From assembly GCA_041685935.1 (NCBI GenBank), contig JAWLES010000144.1, positions 1 to 6,307 on the forward strand: a stretch of DNA of 6,307 nt, written 5' to 3'. This document shows positions 1-5,135 of the stretch, in pieces (within the stretch, counting starts at the first letter, position 1; every line of letters begins with the position of its first letter). The DNA comes from JAIPEK01 sp041685935. Its GTDB lineage: Bacteria > Desulfobacterota > Desulfobacteria > Desulfobacterales > Desulfobacteraceae. The notes under the pieces were generated by a model. It was not told the origin of the DNA. It made no database searches and was given only the letters and a program-made list of their open reading frames with translations. Both the position numbers and the translations under genes were made by a program.

Positions 1-25
1 TCAAAACCTTGATGGAAGTATCCAT
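1..25 (-). CDS. 5' end of an unidentified gene leaving the window
   Basis: On the minus strand an ATG at 25-23 opens a frame that reads MDTSIKVL before the window ends. It is preceded by a perfect AGGAGG (minus strand of 38-43), 12 nt from the ATG, and by a convincing promoter at 51-78. Promoter, ribosome binding site and start codon in the right order are the only support, because eight residues cannot identify a family. The beginning would suit a receiver domain (such proteins often start with a short lead into a KVLIVDD-like strand), and the neighbouring genes are signalling genes, but this is a guess. The spacing from Shine-Dalgarno to start is on the long side. Confidence 0.5.
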
Positions 26-50
26 TGCTTAAATATCCCTCCTTGTATAG

Positions 51-78
51 ATTATAACAGCCTGACTGCCTTTCGAAA
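51..78 (-). promoter_or_regulatory. Extended -10 promoter for the left-edge gene
   Basis: Read on the minus strand, a perfect TATAAT (56-51) is preceded by TG plus one base, giving the extended -10 motif TGTTATAAT (59-51). A weak -35, TTTCGA (78-73), lies 16 nt upstream. Transcription would start near 44, almost at the AGGAGG, leaving a leader of only about 20 nt. The extended -10 may compensate for the poor -35. Confidence 0.6.
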
Positions 79-105
79 CAAACATGGATCGTAAAATCAA
101 ACCTG

Positions 106-139
106 CCGGTGCCGTGTCAAGCCCGGTCACATCACCGGG
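106..139. other. Overlapping short inverted repeats downstream of the PilZ gene
   Basis: CCCGGT (122-127) and ACCGGG (134-139) form a perfect 6 bp stem around a 6 nt loop. The second arm can also pair in a competing way: CACCGG (133-138) complements CCGGTG (106-111). The site lies 38 nt past the PilZ stop codon on the minus strand, where a terminator might be expected. There is no T-run after the stem on either strand, so it could be a weak or Rho-assisted 3' end or simply chance. Confidence 0.3.
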
Positions 140-177
140 TGCAGTGTTATCCTCTTTCAGGTAATTCCGACCCGTCC

Positions 178-525
178 TTACTCATCAATGCTGTTGTACT
201 TCACTATATTCTTAAGATGGGTAAAAGAATCCACATCCATCGAATCAAAAGTAATTCCCAGCCCCTTGTCATCAACCCTGGCCACGGTGGACTCCATCTT
301 CAGCTCCACACTCTCCTTACCGCCGTCAAGGAAAATTTTAAGGGAGCATTTCGTCCCTTCGGCAACACGCTCATGTGTGAGGATGTATATACCCTTGAGG
401 CTCAAATCCTTTGAATCACTCTCAAGATCGATCCGCCTGTCGGGGGCCTCAAGAAACACTCTTATCCGGGTGGAAAAATCCACCCTTTTATGCCGGCGCC
501 GTTCACTGCCGTTACTGGTATCCAT
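178..525 (-). CDS. PilZ-domain protein, predicted c-di-GMP receptor
   Basis: This is a small cytoplasmic protein of 115 residues, close to the size of a single PilZ domain. Both parts of the c-di-GMP binding signature are present: RxxxR near the start (R10 to R14, in SERRRHKRVDF) and D/NxSxxG as DLSLKG at residues 40-45. PilZ proteins bind c-di-GMP and pass the signal to flagella, pili, exopolysaccharide machinery or transcription; the target here is not visible. No membrane segment or second domain is seen. I chose the ATG at 525 because GGAGAGG sits 6 nt upstream and the domain starts directly after it. A GTG at 582 in the same frame, with a less well spaced GAGAGGGG, would add 19 residues. 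The gene follows the HD-GYP regulator gene on the same strand with no apparent promoter of its own, so the two are probably cotranscribed. Confidence 0.9.
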   Translation of the reverse strand: MDTSNGSERRRHKRVDFSTRIRVFLEAPDRRIDLESDSKDLSLKGIYILTHERVAEGTKCSLKIFLDGGKESVELKMESTVARVDDKGLGITFDSMDVDSFTHLKNIVKYNSIDE

Positions 526-608
526 AAAATGCCTCTCCATGACATCGGTTCGCTTCAGTGAAACCTTTTTCAACAGTAGCACATTTTACAGCCCCTCTCA
601 AGCCAATT

Positions 609-2147
609 CTACTCCTCCGGCTTTCGCTCCATGACTTCCAGGAAAACCTTCACAACCTCAGGAGCAAACTGTGATCCTGAATTGGCCTTGATGATTTCAA
701 TAATATCCTCTTTTTCCATTTTTCTTCTGTAGGCGCGCTCCGAAGCCATGGCGTCGTACGCATCCGCAACCGACAGTATCCTGGACAGAACAGGGATTTC
801 GTCACCCTTGAGGCCATCCGGATACCCCCGGCCGTCATGTCTTTCATGATGGTGCCGGATGATTTTCCTTTCACGGTCCCACAATCCGAGCTGTCCCACG
901 ATATCCGCTCCTATGGCGGGATGCTCCTTGATCTTTTCATATTCCAGATCCGTCAGCCTGCCCGGTTTCAGCAGAATATCATCCCGGATGCCGATCTTGC
1001 CGATATCATGGAGCCGGCCGGCAAAATTGATCACATCCAGCTGCTCCTCGGTACACCCGTAGGCATTGGCAACTTTGTAGGCAAGCCTGGCAACCCTGGT
1101 GGAATGCTCGCGAGTGTACTGATCCCTTGCCTCCAGTGTTGCCACAAAAGCGTACAGCGTGGAAAAAAGATTGTCATAAATGTTTTCGTAAAGGGCTATA
1201 TTCTCGATCGCACCGGCTGCCTTGCGTGCAATAAAGCTCATGTAGTAGATGTCTTTTTCATCAAAACCGGAAGCCTTCCCAAGAATCATTGCAGTGGCAA
1301 CTCCGAAAACCTTGTCCCTTATATTAAGGGGGACAGCCATAAACGATCCGATCGGCTCCGGCAGGTCATCCTTGCCGCTCTGCCGTGTAACAAGGCAGGG
1401 CTTCCGGTCAGTGGCCAGCACCCGTTTTATAAACGGAATCGTCTGCTCGGAAAGCGAATCGGCAGCGGGGTCCGAATCCTCAAGGCCCGGGTTGCCGCTG
1501 GCTGATGAGCTTGCCACCGGGACCAGGGACTGGTCTTCTTCGGTCCAGATATAAAAATATACCAGGTCCGCCTTTAACACCTGGCGGCCGAGGTCCACCA
1601 CGGTATTGAATATATGATAACTGGAGTCGGAATCTGAAAAGTCCTCCATGATCCGGTTGATGGTATTGACTTCATCAACCCTTGAAATCAGCTCGCTGTT
1701 CAGCTCCTTGAGTCTGTTCCGGCGGTCCACCTCTTCCCTGAGAATAAGGTTTTCAATAAAAAGCGACCGCTCTCTTACCACCCGGTTCAGGGTAATCTCC
1801 ATTTGTTCCAGATTGATGGGTTTGATCAAATAGTCCACCACACCGTTTTTCAGGGTCTGGATAGTATTCTCAAGTGAAGGATAGCCGGTCATCACAACCA
1901 CGGGAAGGGTATTGTCCTTTTTCCGGATCGCCTCGGCAAGTTCAAGTCCGTCCATTTCCGGCATACTGATATCGGTGAAACAGCAGTGAACCTTCACCTT
2001 CTCCAGAACTTCAAGAGCCTCCCTGCCGTTCGCGGCGGTATGAACCCTGTACCCCTTCCGGTTGAAAAAGCCTTCGGCAACATCCCGGATCGCCTCTTCA
2101 TCGTCCACCACAAGGATGGCATATTCCTCTTTGTCTTTCTCAGCCAT
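609..2147 (-). CDS. REC-GAF-HD-GYP response regulator, predicted c-di-GMP phosphodiesterase
   Basis: This 512-residue cytoplasmic protein has three parts. Residues 9-125 are a receiver domain with the acidic pair D15/D16, phosphoacceptor D59, T87 and K109. A charged, probably helical linker (about 120-168) leads to a GAF-like sensor domain (about 170-320). Residues 330-510 are an HD-GYP domain with EARD (339-342), REHS (H348), HD (380-381) followed by GK, H409, HHHE (432-435), the HDGRGYP signature (437-443) and D462. HD-GYP proteins hydrolyse c-di-GMP to pGpG or GMP at a two- or three-metal site. All the recognisable catalytic residues are present, so an active enzyme gated by phosphorylation and by a GAF ligand is likely. 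No cognate histidine kinase is in the window. The start at 2147 is the first ATG ahead of the receiver domain; AGGG lies only 3 nt upstream, a weak and tight ribosome binding site. The PilZ gene follows. Confidence 0.93.
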   Translation of the reverse strand: MAEKDKEEYAILVVDDEEAIRDVAEGFFNRKGYRVHTAANGREALEVLEKVKVHCCFTDISMPEMDGLELAEAIRKKDNTLPVVVMTGYPSLENTIQTLKNGVVDYLIKPINLEQMEITLNRVVRERSLFIENLILREEVDRRNRLKELNSELISRVDEVNTINRIMEDFSDSDSSYHIFNTVVDLGRQVLKADLVYFYIWTEEDQSLVPVASSSASGNPGLEDSDPAADSLSEQTIPFIKRVLATDRKPCLVTRQSGKDDLPEPIGSFMAVPLNIRDKVFGVATAMILGKASGFDEKDIYYMSFIARKAAGAIENIALYENIYDNLFSTLYAFVATLEARDQYTREHSTRVARLAYKVANAYGCTEEQLDVINFAGRLHDIGKIGIRDDILLKPGRLTDLEYEKIKEHPAIGADIVGQLGLWDRERKIIRHHHERHDGRGYPDGLKGDEIPVLSRILSVADAYDAMASERAYRRKMEKEDIIEIIKANSGSQFAPEVVKVFLEVMERKPEE

Positions 2148-2167
2148 TATCCCTAAAACTTCAGCCT

Positions 2168-2197
2168 TTTATATGTAGTAAACAAGCCACTTTACAA
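2168..2197 (-). promoter_or_regulatory. Candidate promoter for the HD-GYP/PilZ unit
   Basis: On the minus strand TTGTAA (2197-2192; four of six consensus bases) is separated by 18 nt from TATAAA (2173-2168; five of six). Transcription would begin around 2161, about 14 nt before the regulator's ATG. It is the best sigma70-like match in the divergent gap, but this AT-rich stretch could yield such matches by chance. Confidence 0.4.
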
Positions 2198-2244
2198 CAA
2201 ATGTATATCAACATGCGCGTTTTAGCAATAAAAAAGACGTTTTC

Positions 2245-2285
2245 CCGGGCCGCACACGTCCCCGGCCCCATGTCATGCAACATGG
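2245..2285. promoter_or_regulatory. Inverted repeats in the divergent gap, possible operator
   Basis: The gap between the HD-GYP gene and the Lrp-type gene (2148-2385) holds two dyads. The clearer one is CCATGT (2268-2273), a 6 nt centre CATGCA, then ACATGG (2280-2285): an 18 bp near-perfect palindrome ending 35 nt before the -35 of the Lrp-type promoter. The other pairs CCGGG (2245-2249) with CCCGG (2261-2265) around 11 nt. Lrp/AsnC proteins bind imperfect dyads near their own promoters, so the first is a reasonable operator candidate. No binding site can be assigned from sequence alone. Confidence 0.35.
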
Positions 2286-2320
2286 ATTCTGATCATTTCA
2301 AAAAATTTCGACAAAAATTC

Positions 2321-2349
2321 TTGACACAGCATCAAAATAAGAATATTAT
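2321..2349 (+). promoter_or_regulatory. Sigma70-type promoter for the Lrp-lysA unit
   Basis: A perfect TTGACA (2321-2326) is followed after the ideal 17 nt by TATTAT (2344-2349; five of six consensus bases), in AT-rich surroundings. Transcription would start near 2356, giving a leader of about 30 nt before the ATG at 2386. This is the strongest promoter match in the window. Confidence 0.75.
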
Positions 2350-2385
2350 CCTTTTTAATTGCAAAACTTAAGAATTGGTAAAATA

Positions 2386-2853
2386 ATGGATCAAACAGAC
2401 TACAAAATACTCAACATCCTGCAGAAAAAAGCGCGCATCCCGAATGTGGATGTGGCAAGACAGGTGGAGATGGCGCCTTCAGCAGTGTTTGAGCGTATCA
2501 AAAAACTTGAGGCAAGGGGCATAATAGACGGATACGAGGTCAAACTGAACCCCCTGCATTTCAACCAGTCCATGGTGGCTTTTCTAAACATCAGGGTAAA
2601 AAAGCCGTCAGCAGTAACCGATACATGTCAAAAGCTTTCCCGGATCGAACAGGTTCAGGAAGTTCACCATCTTGCCGGGGAAGACTGCATTCTGGTCAAG
2701 CTCAGAACATCAGACACCGAAAACCTTGAACGGATTTTACAAAACTCTGTTTTCCCCATTGAAAACATAAATGAGGTCAAAACCATGATCTCCCTTTCCA
2801 CGCACAAGGAAACGGGAAAAATAGTGTTACCTGAAAAACCGCATAATGAATAA
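2386..2853 (+). CDS. Lrp/AsnC-family transcriptional regulator
   Basis: This 155-residue protein has the full two-domain Lrp/AsnC plan. An N-terminal winged helix-turn-helix starts DQTDYKILNILQ and covers about residues 3-60, with the helix-turn-helix near 19-43 and the typical GIIDGYEVKLNP connector at 45-56. A C-terminal RAM ligand-binding domain follows (about 62-142), including the VHHLAGEDCILVKL strand-turn (93-106) around which the family binds amino acids. Such proteins form dimers and octamers and respond to amino acids. The ATG at 2386 gives the canonical start; an in-frame TTG at 2359 adds only nine atypical residues. No strong Shine-Dalgarno precedes the ATG. The gene lies 20 nt upstream of lysA on the same strand, so it probably controls that gene, and perhaps itself, in response to lysine or a related amino acid. 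That ligand is inferred from context only. Confidence 0.92.
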   Translation: MDQTDYKILNILQKKARIPNVDVARQVEMAPSAVFERIKKLEARGIIDGYEVKLNPLHFNQSMVAFLNIRVKKPSAVTDTCQKLSRIEQVQEVHHLAGEDCILVKLRTSDTENLERILQNSVFPIENINEVKTMISLSTHKETGKIVLPEKPHNE

Positions 2854-2857
2854 GTAC

Positions 2858-2864
2858 AAGGAGG
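2858..2864 (+). promoter_or_regulatory. Strong ribosome binding site of lysA
   Basis: AAGGAGG, a near-complete match to the 16S rRNA 3' end, lies 9 nt before the ATG at 2874, inside the short gap after the regulator gene. It fixes the lysA start. It contrasts with the poor site of the regulator gene, suggesting that the enzyme is made in greater amounts than the regulator from a shared transcript. Confidence 0.8.
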
Positions 2865-2873
2865 ATAACCGCA

Positions 2874-4133
2874 ATGCCGATCTCTGAGGATTTCAAAAAC
2901 CGGCTCTCATCCGTTATAGAAAAGGCTGCCGAACACTTCGGAACTCCGTTCCATATCTATGATGAAAAAGGAATAAAAGAAACAGGCGAACAAATGAACG
3001 CCGCTTTTTCCGATATCAAGGGCTTCAGGGAGTTTTTCGCAGTAAAAGCCCTGCCCAACCCCCATATCATGAAAATAATGCAGAAAAACGGGTTCGGATT
3101 CGACTGCTCCTCCTCCCCCGAAGTGCTGCTGGCGAGACAAATCGGCAGTGACGGTGAGGACATCATGTTCACCTCCAACAACACGGGGAAAGAACAGTTC
3201 GCAACCGCGCTCGCCCACGGAGGATGCATATTGAACCTGGATGATATCTCCCTTGTGTCCAAGACACCGGATATGCCGGAACTGATATGCTTCCGGTACA
3301 ACCCCGGCCCGAGACGCAAAGGCAACCGGATCATCGGAAACCCGGTGGAGTCAAAATACGGTGTCAGCCACGAACAGATCAAAAGCGCGTACGAACAGGC
3401 CATCAAACTGGGAGCCTCCCGTTTCGGCATTCATACCATGCTGGCCTCCAACGAACTCGATTTCGAGTATATGGTGGAAACCACCCGGATGATACTTGGC
3501 GTGGTAAAAACCCTTTCCAAAGAGCTCGGCATCGAGTTTGAATTCATCAACATCGGCGGGGGCCTTGGAATTCCTTACGAGCCGGGACAACAGCCCCTTA
3601 ACCTGGAAGCCATGGCCGAAGGCATTATCGGAGAGCTCAACCTGTTTGAAAAGGAAAACGGATACATGCCCAGGCTGTTCATGGAGAGCGGGAGATACAT
3701 GACCGGTCCCCACGGCGCGCTTGTAACCGCCGTGATCAACCACAAAAACATCTACAGAAAATACGTGGGCGTTGACGCCTCCATGTCCGCACTGATGCGT
3801 CCGGGAATCTATGAGACCTATCACCACATCCATATCCACGGAAAAGAGCACAGTGAAGACAGGGAAGTCGTGGATGTGGTAGGATCATTGTGCGAAAATA
3901 TCGACAAGTTCGCCATACAGCGCAAGCTGCCGGCCACGGAAGAGGGGGACCTTGTGGTGATCCACGACACGGGCGCACACGGTCACGCCATGGGGTTCAA
4001 CTACAACGGCAACCTGAGGCCCAAAGAGCTTCTTCTGAAAGAGGACGGCACCATTGAGCTGATCAGGAGGCAGGAAACGGTGCGTGACTATTTTGCCACA
4101 CTCGATTATGAACCGGACCGGCTTGTTCCTTAA
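2874..4133 (+). CDS. lysA: Diaminopimelate decarboxylase homologue, PLP fold type III
   Basis: At 419 residues this is the usual LysA length. The enzyme removes CO2 from meso-diaminopimelate to give L-lysine, using PLP in a dimeric alanine-racemase-like barrel. Visible motifs are the PLP lysine K58 in FFAVKALPNP, GGGLG (228-232, phosphate binding), ESGR (271-274, usually EPGR), VDASMSALMRPGIY (300-313; substrate arginine R309), CEN (340-342; the family's CES motif, supplied by the partner subunit) and the active-site tyrosine in NYN (Y377). C340-E341 favours diaminopimelate over ornithine, whose enzymes carry CD at this place. Two positions are odd. The HIGSQ motif is replaced by HTMLAS (187-192), and GAY is GAH (367-369). 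The protein may therefore belong to a divergent LysA branch, and a related substrate cannot be excluded. It is the second gene of the unit with the Lrp-type regulator. Confidence 0.87.
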   Translation: MPISEDFKNRLSSVIEKAAEHFGTPFHIYDEKGIKETGEQMNAAFSDIKGFREFFAVKALPNPHIMKIMQKNGFGFDCSSSPEVLLARQIGSDGEDIMFTSNNTGKEQFATALAHGGCILNLDDISLVSKTPDMPELICFRYNPGPRRKGNRIIGNPVESKYGVSHEQIKSAYEQAIKLGASRFGIHTMLASNELDFEYMVETTRMILGVVKTLSKELGIEFEFINIGGGLGIPYEPGQQPLNLEAMAEGIIGELNLFEKENGYMPRLFMESGRYMTGPHGALVTAVINHKNIYRKYVGVDASMSALMRPGIYETYHHIHIHGKEHSEDREVVDVVGSLCENIDKFAIQRKLPATEEGDLVVIHDTGAHGHAMGFNYNGNLRPKELLLKEDGTIELIRRQETVRDYFATLDYEPDRLVP

Positions 4134-4154
4134 TGGTATTGAATCCCGTGCATT

Positions 4155-4183
4155 GAGAACCTAACCCGGGGGTTACGGTTTTC
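4155..4183. terminator. Hairpin between the convergent lysA and crotonase genes
   Basis: GAGAACC (4155-4161) pairs with GGTTTTC (4177-4183; one G-U), and TAACC (4162-4166) pairs with GGTTA (4171-4175) around a CGGG loop, leaving C4176 as a bulge. The stem is about 12 bp and begins 21 nt after the lysA stop. The only T-run is TTTT in the 3' arm (4179-4182), so it is an imperfect intrinsic terminator for the plus strand. On the minus strand there is no T-run, though the hairpin could still protect the crotonase mRNA end. The stop-to-stop gap (4134-4211) holds nothing else I can identify. Confidence 0.5.
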
Positions 4184-4211
4184 CATGTGCCGGTTCGCAA
4201 GGATCAGGGTG

Positions 4212-4928
4212 TTACACAAAAAGGTTTAGCGATTCGATGTATTCCGGGTCCTCGTTGTCGATCACCTGCACAATATGCTTGTGCATCCGTTTCTTGTGTT
4301 CGCCGAATATTTTGCGGCTTTTGCGGAATGTTCCGGCAAATGCCAGTGCATCCGCCATAAGCTCTTCGTCGTTTTCACTGGCCTTCACAATTATGTGATG
4401 GGCTTCGAGCTCATCCGCACCCACGCGCTTTCCGGTGAGCTTGAGTTCGTTGAATTTGTATTCAGGAACCGCTTTTCTCACAAACGCTACCATACCGGGA
4501 AGAAACGGAATGCTTATATCCACCTCGGGAAAACAGAAATAACCCCTGTGCCGCTTCATAAAACGAAAGTCGCTTGCACACGCCAGCATGGCCCCGTTGC
4601 CGAATGCGTGCCCGTTTATGGCGGAAATCACCGGCACCGGCATCAGCAGCATGCGTTTGAACACGCTGTTCATCCCGTACATGAACTGCTTGATATCCTC
4701 AAAGGCCTTCTCATTGAAACGGGCGCCCAGCCAGTCAACATCCACGCCCTGGCAGAAATTCTTTTCATCGGTTGACGTGAGCACAACCGAAAGGATCTCT
4801 TCATCCGCAATCACCTCGTCAAAAACACGGTTCATGGTTTCTGCAAATACAAGATTCTGTTTATTTGCACCGTTGGTCATTTTTATAACAGCAACGGATT
4901 CATCCTTTTCCCATTCAATAACCGCCAT
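4212..4928 (-). CDS. Enoyl-CoA hydratase/isomerase (crotonase) family protein, isomerase-like
   Basis: This 238-residue protein has a crotonase fold and is slightly shorter than typical hydratases (about 260). The two oxyanion-hole segments are recognisable: KNFCQGVDVDW (56-66) and INGHAFGNGAMLACASDFRF (104-123). In hydratases the second segment reads GGGxELA with a catalytic glutamate; here that position is M114. The second catalytic glutamate is kept as E135 in FPEVDISIPFLPGM (133-146), a stretch resembling delta3,delta2-enoyl-CoA isomerases. A single-base isomerase that shifts a double bond in fatty acyl-CoA is therefore more likely than a hydratase, although the substrate cannot be told. 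There is no signal peptide or peroxisomal-type tail. The ATG at 4928 is supported by AAAGGAG 8 nt upstream (minus strand of 4937-4943). It is a single gene facing lysA and divergent from the hydantoinase-family gene. Confidence 0.88.
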   Translation of the reverse strand: MAVIEWEKDESVAVIKMTNGANKQNLVFAETMNRVFDEVIADEEILSVVLTSTDEKNFCQGVDVDWLGARFNEKAFEDIKQFMYGMNSVFKRMLLMPVPVISAINGHAFGNGAMLACASDFRFMKRHRGYFCFPEVDISIPFLPGMVAFVRKAVPEYKFNELKLTGKRVGADELEAHHIIVKASENDEELMADALAFAGTFRKSRKIFGEHKKRMHKHIVQVIDNEDPEYIESLNLFV

Positions 4929-4989
4929 ACTGCTCTCTCCTTTCCCGGGTTTCCGCCGGTCTTAACATGCAAAAGCCGATAAAATTTGA

Positions 4990-5018
4990 ATTCTGCAGGT
5001 TTTCCCCAACCAAGTCAA
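4990..5018 (-). promoter_or_regulatory. Candidate promoter of the crotonase gene
   Basis: On the minus strand TTGACT (5018-5013; five of six bases) is followed after exactly 17 nt by CAGAAT (4995-4990; four of six). Transcription would start near 4983, about 55 nt before the ATG at 4928. The -35 is good and the -10 mediocre. Confidence 0.45.
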
Positions 5019-5065
5019 GCCTCTTTTCCCGGTGCCAAAAATCTAATTGACATCCCCCTGGATTT

Positions 5066-5094
5066 CTGACAAGTTCAAATAATTGATGTATCTT
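5066..5094 (+). promoter_or_regulatory. Candidate promoter of the hydantoinase-family gene
   Basis: CTGACA (5066-5071; five of six bases) and TATCTT (5089-5094; four of six) are 17 nt apart, placing the transcript start near 5101, about 35 nt before the ATG at 5136. An overlapping alternative is the extended -10-like TGCTAAAGT (5096-5104) without a clear -35. Which of the two is used cannot be decided by eye. Confidence 0.4.
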
Positions 5095-5135
5095 GTGCTA
5101 AAGTGATCATGACTAATTCATTACAGGAAGATACG

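Noticed and set aside
106..139. Hairpin downstream of the PilZ gene as an intrinsic terminator
   Set aside because: The stem is only about 6 bp and no T-run follows on the minus strand, so it is listed only as an inverted repeat.
188..634. Plus-strand open frame opposite the PilZ gene
   Set aside because: It is a shadow of the PilZ gene and the end of the HD-GYP gene. Its product is low-complexity, serine- and leucine-rich, with no domain, whereas the minus strand carries clear family motifs.
837..1505. 222-codon plus-strand frame opposite the HD-GYP gene
   Set aside because: It lies entirely inside the HD-GYP/GAF coding region, has no recognisable motif, and is explained by codon bias of the real gene.
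2359..2385. Upstream TTG start for the Lrp-type regulator
   Set aside because: It would add MQNLRIGKI before the canonical DQTDYKIL beginning, lies almost at the predicted transcript start and has no ribosome binding site.
2148..2385. Riboswitch or small RNA in the divergent gap
   Set aside because: The predicted leaders are only about 14 and 30 nt long and the dyads lie upstream of the predicted plus-strand transcript start, so they look like DNA sites rather than RNA structure.
3351..3851. 166-codon minus-strand frame inside lysA
   Set aside because: It is antisense to well-conserved PLP-enzyme motifs and its translation resembles no family.
4275..4775. 166-codon plus-strand frame inside the crotonase gene
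   Set aside because: It is histidine-rich, as expected for an antisense shadow, and the minus-strand frame has unmistakable crotonase motifs and a good ribosome binding site.
5047..5052. Perfect TTGACA as -35 for the hydantoinase-family gene
   Set aside because: At 16-18 nt downstream there is only CAAGTT-like sequence and no acceptable -10, so a full promoter is not supported here.
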